Shown here: piece by piece, positions 48,720 through 61,506 of the stretch | Numbering within the stretch: the stretch's first letter is position 1 | Layout of the letters: each line of letters starts with the position of its first letter | Notes under the pieces: model-generated | Told to the model about the DNA's origin: nothing | Databases searched by the model: none | Seen by the model: the letters and a program-made list of their open reading frames with translations, nothing else | Translations under genes and position numbers: made by a program | Assembly: GCA_038025085.1 (NCBI GenBank) | Contig: CM076151.1 | Coordinates: 9,305,001-9,369,000 of the forward strand | Direction of reading: 5' to 3' | Length of the DNA: 64,000 nucleotides | DNA from: Tetragonia tetragonoides | Taxonomy: Eukaryota > Streptophyta > Magnoliopsida > Caryophyllales > Aizoaceae

Positions 48720-48879
48720 TACAAAAGAGTTCAGAAGAAATGAGTGAAGGAGGCGAAAAAATCCAAATAATAAAGAACAATCAAATAAAAACTATTTTCC
48801 CAACAAAAAGCTAATATCCATGCTCAAACTACTTTCTGAAGAAAATTTTACAGGGAATTAAAAATCATGAAAAAAACAT

Positions 48880-51800
48880 TCTTACGCCTATTCAATACAA
48901 TTTTCAAACATTTTTCTCCACAATTACAAAATATGATTAACTTCTATCTGAACTAAAAAGGATGTTAAGAAATGGAAGACTGCATCATTGGTATCTTCAA
49001 ACCATGAAGGAGAAAGTTTAGAGAATCCAACAGTGAAAGGGGGGACTAATAGAAAAGAGTAAAGAGAAAGACTCTTTCTTTTCAGAAAACTTTGCACATC
49101 TTTCACTTTTAAAAACAGAGAACTAGTTAAAAACAAATTACTTTGTGCTAAAACGAGAGACCCCTATTCAAGGATATCCAAGGACACTATCCTTCATTCA
49201 GAAGAGGAACTAGTTGGTAAAAAAGATATTTGTCCTTGCCTCTTAAAGGGCAAGAAAGCTTTGACGAAGTCGATATTTCTGTGTGGAGGAGCTATACAAA
49301 AAATTCAAACAAGGATCTGAAGCATACATCATAGTATGAAGAATTAATAGGATGGAACAAAGATTGGGGACTTACGGACTTTAAGCATTGCAGACAACAG
49401 AAACTTGACATGGTCCAAAAAGGGGCAAGTCTGTAGATGGCAGCAAAGATTCAAGGAGAACTATGATGACCGAAAATATGAAACAATTGAGAATTCTTAA
49501 TTCGTTGGTTTTGCAAAGCCAAACTCAAATCATGGTTTGCAACGGTAGTCAAAGAAGAAATTGACAGAACTTTTGCTTGGATAAAAACCCAAATCATGGT
49601 TTTCATACTGCATTTGGAGAATAGGTTTATAGGGGATAGACGTTACCTTGAAAAGAATTTTCGCATCTTGAAAACTAGAGTTCAAAAGACCCGATTGGAC
49701 TTTTGGGGAAAGTTTGTGACAAATTCTTGGAACAAAATGCATTTCATATTGTTGGTTCCTCAAGAAGTATACATTGTCTTGCAAACACGATAGACATGGC
49801 CACATAGCGTTTCATTGTGAGTGTTTGAAAGTGTTATGTGCGGCTCTGTTATGACACACAAGTCAGCTATGGCTCTTTTCATTTTCCTGTTCCATCAAAA
49901 GTCCACATTTGGTTATTGTTACAGGCAGAGCTGCAACTAAGAATATTCATGAGCATATTGATTTCTTTGCGTAGCAAGCAAAAGTTGGAGAAGTTTATAG
50001 GTAAGGAATGCCAGAGTAGAACTGTGGAAAAGAGTGGTGGCTTGGTGTACAGGATTGTAGCATTGCTAACTTCAGAAAAATCAACAAGCCCTTGTTAGGT
50101 GAACTCCAGGTAAATTTGGAAAACCAAAATCATTTCAGAACTTTTATTAAAAGATTCTTTTATTATCAAAGCTAAAATCAAGTAGCAGAAATAATTAAAA
50201 CAAACATTTGTTGTAAAAAAAATTAAAATAAAAAACCAGAAAAATGTTCTGATTTTTATTAGCAGAGCTAAAAAGATCATTTTTGAAAATAGTTTTAAGG
50301 AAAACAGGAAAGGAAAACATATTTGTATACATGTGTTAAATACAATTTTCAAACAAAGTTCCTCCACAGGATACGGAAAAGCTTTTCACCCACCAAAAAC
50401 AATGTTGTTCATGGAAACATATACTTACTATTTAAGAGCGAAAAGGCATTAGGAAAAAAACTAATGAACATAGAAGAGTGACATCATTATCCAAAATCAA
50501 AACAAAACTAAGACCTTTCTCAAGAATTTATCAGTGGTAGGTAGAAAAGAGGAAAATAATTTAAAAAATGCACTGGGGGGCGGGGTAGAAAAGATAAGAG
50601 GAGAGATAGAAAAGGGGGAACGGATACAAGCAAACGGAGGTCTGAGATATATGAAAACCTTCTTTCAGTTTCAAAACCGAATATTTTGCACTTTATAAAT
50701 TAGTGTTTTTGAGCAATTGCTTTGAAAAGAAGGAAGCATTTTACAACCAGAATCATTTTGTACTAAAAACGACACATAAAACAAAGTCATGTGAACATTA
50801 TTTCACCAAAAACAAAGATAAAGCTTTGACCTCAAATAAAAGATGTTAGTTACAACAGCTTATTTTGAAAGAACTGCATACTTAATTTGAACACATACTT
50901 CTGAGGAAATGAAAACAGTCACCAGAAGGATGGCTCATGATAAAAATCGAAACGAAAAGTCTTCAATTCAGAAAAACGGAAGAACTAAAAAAACTCACCA
51001 AGGTACTTTGATAAAAACATTAAAGATCATTCTATTGAGGGTGAAAAATACGAGACAGAGAATAAAAAAGGCTACAAACGTAACAGTCATGGTGAAAGAT
51101 GAGTAACTGTTTATTTTTCGAAAATGGAATGCAAAAACTTTATCTCAACCAAAAACAATGTTGTATATGGAAAGTTGGAACATATATTAAGAGAAATAAT
51201 AGAAGTGAAGAAAAAATTACAGAAGAGAAAACCCATGGAAATGGATGAGTGACGTAATGGTAATTGTCAAAATCAAAACAAGTTTTTAAAGAATAGAAAA
51301 GTCGAAGCATCTCAGTATAAATCTTCAGAAAGAACTCTAGATGGAAGCCCATTCCCATAACAATTAAAAACAAAACATTAGAGAATGCAACTGGGTTGGG
51401 TAGAAAAGATATTGAGAATAGAGAAAGAGATGAAAAAGCAAACCAACCGATATGAAAACATTTTCAAAACTGAAAAACATTGCACTTCGAGAATTAATGT
51501 TTTGGGGCTAGTGATTTAAAAAGAGTGAATTATATAACAACCAAAATCATTTGAAAAAAAAAAAACAAATACAAAAAGATGTGAATATCTGTAGGACAGA
51601 GTCATTTAAGATGTTGGCTATGGAAAGCTTATTTTAAAAGAAATGTATACTTGGCTAAAAAAACATACTTTAAAAAAGATGAAATTGTCAACGGAGCAAC
51701 AATTTACGATATGAATCGAAACAAAATTTATCGCTTACGGAAAAAATGGACGAACCACAGTACAGATGTCCTGATATAGGAAGAAAAATTGAAAATTCAT

Positions 51801-53150
51801 TTAAGGAGGAAAAGAAAGCGACAAACTTCGAGTGGTATTTATGAAAAAACGTCAAAAATAACTTAAAAGAAAGGGTTTTAAATAGCACGAGACACAAAAG
51901 AAGCGGAAAATGTAATAACAATGGTGAGGGGCAAGTCTCAAAAAGAGAATTTTGCATTTTTTATTTTTTTTGAATTAAATTTACTGGAGTATCAAAACAC
52001 TGTAATATAAAATGAGAAATTGGCATTTGCAGTCAAGAAAAGCTGATATTTGTTAGGATTCTGGTTATCAAATCTTAAAATAAAAAATAAAAATCTGCAA
52101 AAAGTACCTCCAAGAAGAAAAAAGAAAGGAGACAGCTCTGTATACTATACAGAATACCATTTTGAAACATCACTTCACCACACTATACAGATATTTTTAG
52201 TCTCCAACAAAAACAATGTAGATAATGAAAAAAATATATGAAAAGGAAAAATATGGGAGTGAAAAATGCATTAGAAAACAGAAAACTTATGAGGAAATGG
52301 GTAAATGACATCGCTATCAGAATCAAAACAAAACTAATACCTTTCTTAGAAAAATAAAAACGTTAAAGCAGCTTGGTAGAAATCATTAACTATTAGAAAA
52401 TAGTTTGAGGCCAAAAAGAAGAATAAAATCTAGAGAATGCACTTGCGGTGACAGAAGAGAAACAAAAACATTCTTTCTGTTTCAGAATTGAAAACTTAGC
52501 ACTTTGCGAAATAATGTTTTGGGCTTTTGCCACTTAAAGAATGAATTAGTTTATAACCAGTCATTTTATACTAAAGATAACAAATTCATTTGCATGATAG
52601 TTAATTAAATAACAACTTTTAAAAGGACGAACAACAAACAAGCCTTGATTTTTGAAAGATGAAGAGGCAGAAGAAGGAAATATTAGAGCATCGCTAATGG
52701 GGGAATACAGATTATGACAATCTGAGATTTTTTCGATATAAGATAGCATACTTCCTTTCTAGTTTCCTAGTTTACCCGTTCAAGGTAATCCAAGGGTACC
52801 ATTAATTGAGGATTAAGTAAATGAAACTACTTTGTAGGTCTGATAGCTGTCTCTAGAGGGCAGGATAACTTTGTTGATGTGAATACATTGCAGTGTTGAG
52901 GAGATCCAATGGGAGTTTTAACTTTGTAAGCATTACCCACATCAGAATGTTTCTAATGGTTCAAATAATGGGGGCAAACTTGCAGATGGCACAGAAGCTT
53001 TATGGAAAAAACATTGTTCAAGTAAAGTATGATATTACGGATGCAAAAGCTTGGTAGATTTGGTACCCTAAATTTGATACCGTGGTTAGCAACAGTTCAC
53101 ATGAATCCCAGATTGTTCCCCAATGTATTTGCAGAATAAGTCAAACAAAT
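48880..53150. repeat. Degenerate large tandem repeats (~0.8-1 kb period)
   Basis: A segment with TTTCAGAA...GAAAA...GCACTTTG, then AATAATGTTTTGGGC and ATAACCAGAATCATTTT-like words recurs near 49070, 50661, 51444 and 52462. Another, ATCAAAACAAAACTAA-ACCTTTCT, is near 50493, 51266 and 52321. A third (CTAGTTTCTTGGTTTACC...GGGGCAA-TCTGTAGATGGCA) appears around 47572, 49160-49440 and 52757-52990. Copies are strongly diverged, which argues for old local duplication. Confidence 0.5.
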
Positions 53151-53562
53151 AATAGATATTATTGAAACCTTACTAAACCCAACAAAAATTCAATCCACAT
53201 CACTAGTCCCTTCAAAACATACCCATTAACATGCAAGGACAATTAACCTATTAAAACCCTAAACAGAATAGAATAATTCATCTACACAATCCAATATCCA
53301 TTCGGTAATGACGCAATCGCACAGAACTGACTAAGATCAAATTTCCAAATAAGCACCCAAACGAATCAACATTCAAGACCAACAAAACCCTAACACAATG
53401 AATCTCCAAAAAGTACCAAGCATTTATCACCATCACTTGCAAACGCCTTAACAAAAGAGAAATTTACATTTCAAACCCACAATTCAAAGAAAAAAATGAA
53501 AATGTCCAAATTCACCACCAACATGAAATTAACAATCAACAAATCCATAAACACAACCCCAA

Positions 53563-53585
53563 ACCCTCATAAACCCTAACCCTAA
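53563..53585. repeat. Short interstitial telomere-like motif
   Basis: ATAAACCCTAACCCTAACGG contains two to three CCCTAAA-type units, just inside the proposed first intron of the minus-strand transcript. Confidence 0.5.
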
Positions 53586-53637
53586 CGGAAATATTCATAC
53601 TGACATTAAATTAATACGAAAAGTAATAATCACATAC

Positions 53638-53935
53638 CTAATTCTCAGCGTAACACCAACAGGAAGAATCCATTGCCGAAATTTCGACATTCCCCTCACG
53701 AGATTGATTTTTGATCCCTTTCGACGAATAATCGAAATTGTCGTCTCACCGAGAATACGAACGGGCGAAAATGTCGAAATTATGTCCGTTACCGGGAATT
53801 GGACATTTTATCGCAATTCCCAGGCAACGGTGAACGGCCGTCTCACCTCCGGCGAATTGATCGGCATTGTCGTCTCACAGGGAGAGAGAGAGAGATTGGC
53901 GGGCTAGGGTTTGAGATGAAATATTGTAAATGGGG
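53638..53935 (-). other. Putative first exon / 5' leader of a minus-strand transcript
   Basis: On the minus strand a TATA box (53967-53977) precedes a leader with AAACCCTAG (telo-box-like) and a CT tract, then a GC-richer segment ending in a good donor, TTAG|GTATGTG, at 53638. An upstream ORF starts at 53867 (MPINSPEVRRPFTVAWELR, 19 codons). A later ATG at 53690 is open to the donor (MSKFRQWILPVGVTLRI). The rest of the gene could not be found in 44-53.6 kb, so its product is unknown; it may be non-coding. Confidence 0.35.
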
Positions 53936-53966
53936 AAATATGAGTTCTGTTTCGTTGAATTAAGGA

Positions 53967-53977
53967 ATATATATATA
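53967..53977 (-). promoter_or_regulatory. Probable TATA box, minus strand
   Basis: CTATATATATATTCC on the minus strand, 30-40 bp before the CCCTAG/CT-rich leader. Confidence 0.4.
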
Positions 53978-54674
53978 GAGATTGAAGGCGGTGAAGAGAC
54001 GCGGGGTTTTGTTGCTTTTGCAACGGGACTCTATTTTTTCTACAGAGGTCGGTGGAATGAGTCAAATAAGTCAAACAGTATTTTCTTCTTTCCATTTTTA
54101 TTCACTCAACGGTGATAACTCAAAAGGTACTTTTCAATTATTTGGACCGGGTTTGTAATATAAGGCGAGCAGCAAATTTTTATATACTCCTAGTTCCACA
54201 GAGTTTCGTGGACTTGGGATAGGCAATTGAAGTCCATGGGCAGAAGAGGAGAGACAGATAAAATGGGCAGAGAAAGAGAGAGAGAAGGGAAAAGGCTTTA
54301 TGTAACTAGGTGGAGAGGGGAGTATAACTCAGCTATTGAGGCGAGCTGGACAGCTAGTTACAGGCACAATGAATCTTCCATTTTGATTTTTTTTTTTCTA
54401 ATAGAATTTTATTTTTGATTTTTGATTTTACACTCGTAGTTGGAATTTTCTCAAGATTTCGATTTTTTTGTGTGTGTAAAGTTTAAATTTTCTTAAACGA
54501 CTTTTTTTAATTACCTACGATCCAATTTCTGGTTAGTTGGGATTTTTGGTATTATAGTGCTCCTTCCGTCACAAAAAAAAAAAAATAAAATATTACCTTG
54601 TGCAAGTGGTATCATTGAATTTTTTATATAATACTTTCATGAAGTTTCAGTATCATTTTTCCTATTACATATAA

Positions 54675-55601
54675 GCGCAATTTGGTTAAAACCACCTAAC
54701 ATGTTTCAAAATTTGTCCAGTACCCCCTGAAACGTTACTATTTGGCGAGTACCACCTTAAATGTTTATTCCGCCCTGGAAGTCACACCTTAATTAATTTT
54801 CTGACCATTTTACCCCCACGTCGGCCACGTGTGAGTCACGTGACTTTTAAGTAAACTAAATAATTAAATAAATAAATAATAAAAAATAAAAAATAAAAAA
54901 TATAAATATAAATAACTAAACCTAAACTAAAACTAAAACTAAAACTAAAACTAAAACTAAAACCACATCTCTCTCTCTCTCTCTCAAGCTCCATCTCCAT
55001 CTCTCTCTCTCAAGCTCCATCGACCATCTCTCTCTCCATCTCCATCTCCATCTCCATCTCCATCTCCATCTCTCTCAAGCTCCACCATCATCTCTCTCTC
55101 TCTCTCTCTCAAGCTCGACCATCTCTCTCTCTCTCAAGCTCGACCATCATCTCCATCTCTCTCTCTCTCAACGCTCTCTCTCTCTCTCAAGCTCTGAAGA
55201 TCGTCATTAATGGCGACAAGAACTCAGCGAAGCCATGGCCGCGATGAAGTTAAAGGTTGTCGACCACCATTTTTGTCCGGCAACCACATCTCAAGCCACC
55301 GATTTGTGGTTTCCGGCCATGAACCATGGTCGGCGACATTTCTGATTAATCTCGAGTGAGCTTCAATGGCCATGCATGAGCTTTAGAAGCTCCGATCTGC
55401 CGATTCCAAGCTAAGCTTCTCCTTCTATCTTTTTAATTTTTTCCCTTTTTGTCTTAATTTTCGGTTTTGTTTCGGTTTTGTTTCAGAATTTCTCGTTTTT
55501 GTCTTAATTTTCGGTTTGATTGTTTCAGAATTTAATGGATTGTTGTTGTTGTTCTGTTTCGCCACGAAAACAGGGGAAGAGAGAGAGAGAGAGCGAGAGA
55601 C

Positions 55602-55653
<52 letters not shown>

Positions 55654-55753
55654 CAACGGGGATTTAATGGACTGTTGTTGTGTTCTGTTTCGCCACGAAA
55701 ACAGGGGAAGAGAGAGAGAGAGAGTGTGTGTTCTGTTTCGCCACGAAAACAGG

Positions 55754-55807
<54 letters not shown>

Positions 55808-55808
55808 C

Positions 55809-55845
<37 letters not shown>

Positions 55846-56248
55846 GACGAGAGAGAGAGAGAGATGACAGGAGAAACAGAGAGAGATTACGAGAGAGAGA
55901 TGGAGTGAGCGAGAGAGAGATGGTCGATTAGTGCAGAGGAAGAAGATGGAGTGAGCGAGAGAGAGAAAGAGAGAAAGAGAGTGAATTAAATAAAAAATAA
56001 TTCTTCATTTAAACAAAGCACAAATAGTAAAATAAAATAATAAAAAAAAAAAATTCATGTAAGTTGTCACGTGAGAGTCACGTGGGGGGTAAAATGGTCA
56101 AAAAAAAATTGGATTTGCCCGGAAAATCAATTAAGGTGTGACCTTCAGGGCGGAATAAACATTTAAGGTGGTACTCGCCAAATAGTAACGTTTCAGGGGG
56201 TACTGGACAAATTTTGAAACATGTTAGGTGGTTTTAACCAAATTGCGC
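54675..56248. mobile_element. MULE copy 1 (non-autonomous, ~180-bp TIRs, 9-bp TSD)
   Basis: TIRs begin GCGCAATTTGGTTAAAACC and end in the exact inverse. The flanks TACATATAA (54666-54674) and TATATATAA (56249-56257) form a 9-bp duplication with one mismatch. TIR landmarks: CAGTACCCCCTGAAACGTTA, GGCGAGTACCACCTTAA, GACCATTTTACCCCCACGT. Inside: CT/GA microsatellites, a GTT tract, three copies of GTTTCGCCACGAAAACAGGG, and a ~230-bp conserved GC-richer segment (~55196-55420) shared in inverse orientation with 61024-62541. No transposase. A 49-codon ORF at 55210-55359 is not conserved in frame in the other copy. Confidence 0.88.
55554..55860. repeat. GA and GTT microsatellites with repeated GTTTCGCCACGAAAACAGGG
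   Basis: The 20-base word occurs at about 55556, 55688 and 55736, each followed by (GA)n; two (GTT)n tracts lie between. The ORFs here are simple-repeat translations. Confidence 0.85.
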
Positions 56249-56337
56249 TATATATAATAACAAAAATTATGGACCATTTTATCTAACAGACTACAAAAAA
56301 ATTTGACAAGTTTATTTTTAATGGGACGAAAGGAGTA

Positions 56338-57341
56338 GAATTTAGAATTTTCTTATATGTGTAATCTTGATTGATTTATTTATTTCACTAAAAATATGGA
56401 ACAGGATAAATCACATATGACTATGGACTTTTATACTTTATTTTTATGATGCTTAATCTTCTTCTTTTTTGGTGCAATTTTATGATTCTTAATTAGAATC
56501 ATATGCATTGCATGGAATTAGAAACTAATAGCAAAGAAAATGGGAGAAATCATAATAAAATATATTGGAGGGGTCCACTTAAACAAACCATTGTAATAAA
56601 ATTTTAACATAAATATAAAATGGAAATATAGGTTTTGGCATAAATTATATATTAAAGTTGTACTTTCCTAAATCGTTAAAGAGTATACAATTAGAGGTTT
56701 TGGTATAGAATATATACTAAAGTTGTATTTTCCTAAATCGTTAAAGAGTATACTGTTAGAGGTTTTTAAAATATATACTAAAGTTGTATTTTCCTAAATC
56801 GTTAAAGATTAGACTATTAGATTTTAACTTTTTTTTTTTTTTTTTGCTTGTCTATTAAATTTTAACTAACATATTACTTTGCTTCCACTGCTTAAAAAAT
56901 TAAATTTCTTACACCATTGGAATGAATAGGAAATATCCTTTAAAATGAGACTCATTTGTAGTATGTTCTATTGATTTACAACATAAGATGCGTCTACCTA
57001 AAAAGGTAATTAATAATTAGTTTGACAAACTTATAAGCTCATTTGTAGTATTTTTCAATAATAGTAACCACACAACAAAATAGTTGCAATGTAAAAATAA
57101 GAGAAAGGATACGTATATTAGTTATAAAAATTTAAAAAACAATCTCGAGGTAAAATATAATAAAAAGAGTATGTGTAGAATAAAGAAATAAAGGATAAAT
57201 TTAAAATGATTCTAGGTCCAATCTTTAATAGGAAAGTTTACCATTGTCACGTATAATTTTATAACTGTTCGTAAAATATTGATCCCCCATGTTATTTTAG
57301 GGCTCCAATATATGTTCCTTTCAACTTTATAAGTATTAATG
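56338..57341. other. AT-rich intergenic stretch
   Basis: No gene. A ~60-bp segment (ATACTAAAGTTGTATTTTCC, TAAATCGTTAAAGAGTATAC) is repeated three times at about 56648, 56706 and 56775. Confidence 0.5.
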
Positions 57342-57343
57342 TA

Positions 57344-57420
57344 CTCCCTCCGAACCACAAATAAATTTACATTGGACTTTTTGCGTTCTTCAAGGCAGTA
57401 CTTTGTCCTCTTATAACTTT
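57344..57420. mobile_element. Solo left end of a Stowaway-type MITE
   Basis: TA-CTCCCTCCGAACCACAAAT then TCTTCAAGGCAGTACTTTG. No matching right end was found before the hAT-like element. Confidence 0.45.
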
Positions 57421-57662
57421 GAAATAAAAAACAAGCAAACAATAAAATATGTTTTCCTATTCTAAGGTTTACGTCTAAAACATCTTCATTTTTTGAAAAG
57501 TTGTTATGTATACATTAGTCATTTGAACTGATTTTACCATAAAATAATCATATTTTTGGAAGGTTAGTTGTACACTTATATCAACCTAAGAGCATTGGCG
57601 TACCAATATCAATCATAGAAAGACTTTGAAACTATTACCTCTTGGATCATGTAACTTATGAG

Positions 57663-58231
57663 TAGGGATGTAAATGGATCGGATTCGGATTGGGTGGAGC
57701 GTCATCCGCTCCATCCGCGAAATCCATTTGATCAATCCGCTCCATCCGTCATCCGCGAACCTTCCAATCCATATCCAATCCGTCTGTCATCCGCGGATTA
57801 GTGGATGGATCGGGTGCTTAACGGTTTATAGACTAAAAACAATAATTAAACCCAACTATAATAAAATTGTTAGTAGTCAAACAAAACTTAAACTCATATA
57901 CGATTGTTTTACCTTGTAACAATAAAAATAACACAATTTAGTTTAAATAATAACAATACACATTTAAAAACAAGTAAAATTAAACTAAGATGTAAATATA
58001 ACATAGGTTTGTTATCTTTTTATATAATTTTTTTACACTTTTATATCTAAACGGGTGATGGATGGATTCGCGGATCGGGTTAGTGGATGAGAAATCTCAT
58101 CCATCATCCGCTCCATCCGCCATCCGATCCATCCGTCATCCGCTCCATCATCCATTTAATCGGGTTTTAATCCATATATGCGGTTCGGATGGAGCGGGTA
58201 TCCGTGGATCATGAATCCATTTACATCCCTA
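57663..58231. mobile_element. hAT-like element filled with ATCCGCTCCATCCG repeats
   Basis: Perfect 8-bp duplication CTTATGAG (57655-57662 and 58232-58239). TIRs TAGGGATGTAAATGGAT and ATCCATTTACATCCCTA are exact inverses (17 bp). Both sub-terminal regions are made of degenerate CATCCGCTCC words around an AT-rich core. Confidence 0.9.
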
Positions 58232-58542
58232 CTTATGAGATGAGTTAATTAATAATTAATTGAAATTGATGACAAGAGTTTAAATAAGATAAGATGCCTT
58301 ATAAAATCATACTAATCTTATTATATGACTATCATGATATTAAATGGATTATATAAATGTTTATCCATATATTACTAATAATTTTTCATAAGTGACAATT
58401 ACACTCTGATTTTCATATGAGATTAATAATCACGTTATATTAACTTTATTATTTAATCACAATCCGTGCATCGCACGTCCATACTCACGGGCATCCACCT
58501 ACTATACCAATATTCAAAAATACATGTCATGACAAAGAAGCA

Positions 58543-61347
58543 TTATGCTACAGTGTAGTCCATTGGACCGTAAGGTTCGAACAATTCGGCCCACCAACCC
58601 TTCTTTCTCTTTGAGTTCCAGCCCATGTCTTTACAGAGTTGATCATTGTACCAAATATGAAGTGCTCCAATGCAGGATCTCCTGAAGTGTTTACCCGAGT
58701 ATCTCTTCATGAACTTGTCCCAGTTTAAGACATCCTTCTCCATTTCTTGAATGCTTGGCAACTTGAATGTCCCATCAAGTAGTTCAACTAACCAACGACA
58801 CCTGAGCTCGGAAGTGTACAAGTTTGCAAGACTCTCTGAATATCCAATCACTGCTAGTTGCGGAATCCGTGGATGTATACATTCCCTGAAAGTACACGTG
58901 CCAAGAATAAATCGACTTTGAAGATACTGCGTTGAAACCAACTCGACCAAAAGTTAATGTTATACTCCGTATTCATTATAACTATTATACAAACCTGTAG
59001 AGAGGAACAATTGTGTTGGAGGAGCCCATAATGCAATTCTGAAAATTAGGTGATGCAAAAATGTCTTTGAGCTTCTGATCTCCCTTGCAACCAGTAGCAA
59101 AGATAACCAAATCACTCTTAATAAGCTCCCCTTTATCACCAAGTAAAACTCCATCTTTGCAGAAGCTAAACTTTTGGGACCTCTTTATAATGATGTTGCC
59201 TTTTTCAACACTGTCAAAAAACCCATCTGGCACAACAGCATTCACACAACCATTGATGTCTTGCGCAAAGTTATGATCCGGTGCCATGCCAAACTTCTTG
59301 AGAGGATGCCTCTTCTTAATATCGCTCTCCACAAATTTGCTAATTGCCCATCTCTGTTGGTTGATAAATACCAAAGCTAAATTGATCACTAATTAATAAG
59401 AGGCAGATCACATTAACAAACAAAAAATGAAAAAGGGGATTACGCTCCTTTTGGGCGCCCCATTTGAAGTTGAGAAGTGAATGAAGCAAGCTATGTAGAG
59501 TTTCCACTACCAGAGGTGAAAGCAGTGTGGCCAAGAGACTAAGTAAAGGGCCTTCACCGGGCTTATGAACCAAGAGTTCGGAGAAGCGATTCAAATACAA
59601 TTTTGTAAGAGGCACTCCCCATGGAAAATAATCAGGGATATTCCAACGTGGAGTCCTACAAATCATTGTACATGGATCATTTACCCCTGCAATTGGGATC
59701 ACAAACCATGTAAATAAAATATACTCGAAGTCTATATTATAGGAAAACAAATGAGCTTGTTTCAAGCGGTTATAAAGATACCTTCTATATGTTGAAAATA
59801 ATCTGATAAACTGTTTGGTAAGAGAGTGAAAGCAGTAACTGAAAGATGAAAGTTGTAGGTTTAATCTAAAAGCTACTTGTTTTTGCCAAACATATCCGAG
59901 GTCTCAAGTTCAGAGCTTGGTACTCATAATGATAAATAAACTCGTCCAAACATAATTCAATATTGATCTCATAGTATATACTATGCATATCTCAGTAGGT
60001 GTGGCTCTAATAACGTACCATTAGCGGCGGAACACTCCATAGCAAAGTCCATTATATTGCTGATTTCTGGGACCCAACCACGGTAACTCGTTTGCCTTTG
60101 ATCGTATTGCGAGCACTTTCATAGTCCATGGCAGAAAAATCCATACAATACATCACCTTCCCTTGGAATACCTCTGGGCCTTTACCGGACGGGAATTTGG
60201 GTATGTTTGGTACATCACTGAATCGCCCTAGGCATAAGATGATAAAGTCCACTTGCATTGCCTGTGGGATTAATGAAGCCAATGTTACATATATGGAGTA
60301 ATACATACATATGATACATGTATTGTTTTATTTCTTCTTCTCTCTTTGTCATCTTTTTGCGACTACCTAATGATGATGTCCTGGGTGGTGAGATTTATTC
60401 TCAAAAATTAATACTCCCTCCGTTCTTATAAAACTCTACCATTTGCTTTTGCCACAAAGACCAAGACAAACTGATTTTAACACTTGTTTTCCCCTTATAT
60501 CGTCAACATTAATGAGGATATGGGGGAGAGTAGATATAAGTTTTAAATTTTACAAAAGTGATGGTAAAATGGTATTTCACTAGAAAATTGCTTACCATAA
60601 AGAGAAAATGGTAGAGTTTTATGGAAATATCCCAAATAAGCAAATGGTAGAGTTTCATAGGAACGGAGGGAGTAATTATATTGAGGATTAGAGTCTAAGT
60701 GAAAAAGACACACAGTCACACATATCCGGTTCTGTTCTGCTCAACTTAATTTCAGTTCAATTCAGTTCAAATGGTTAAAATTGAGTAAACGAAAAGAAAG
60801 ATATTTACTCAAAATCCAAAAGAAAGCGATGGGGAAGGGATAGGGGTATGGAGTCCAGTATGTAGTGACAGTAGTATAATGGACGGCATGGCTGATTGGC
60901 TGTGATCATGTGTTATTGTCAACAGAGAAGAACCTGCTGGTACAGAAATGAGAAACAAACAAACCAAAAAACAAGGTCCCAAACTCCTATCATTATCAGA
61001 AGATAATATTATCTTTGAAAAAAGCGCAATTTGGTGAAAACCACCTGAAAAGTTACACGTTTTGTTCAGTACCTCCTGAAAAGTTGCTATTTGTTCAGTA
61101 CCACCTTTAATGTTACAAACGCCGTGTGAGTCACACCTTAAGTGAAATTCCGACCAAATCCAAAATTTTTCTGACCATTTTACCCTCACGTGTCTAACAC
61201 GTGACTTTTAAGTGATTTGACCAAATAATTAATTAAAGTAATTAAACTAACTAAATTAATTAAACTAACTAAACTAATTAATTAAACTAACTAGCTAAAC
61301 TAATTTGACCAAAAAATTTCTAACCATTCTCTCGCTCAGCTCTCTCG

Positions 61348-61382
<35 letters not shown>

Positions 61383-61433
61383 TCTCTCTTCCCCTGTTTT
61401 CGTGGCGAAACAGAACAACTCTCTCTCTCGCTC

Positions 61434-61506
<73 letters not shown>

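Larger units (their letters stand above)
54560..56335. mobile_element. Stowaway-type MITE split by a nested MULE
   Basis: Left end CTCCTTCCGTCAC (54560) and right end GGGACGAAAGGAG-TA (ends 56335) are inverted Stowaway termini. About 115 bp of MITE remain left of the MULE and about 80 bp right of it. The left TA target is mutated to TG. Confidence 0.55.

Noticed and set aside
55516..55908. Open frames of 115-130 codons rich in Val/Leu and Arg/Glu
   Set aside because: They are translations of GTT and GA microsatellites within a MULE; overlapping frames are all open.
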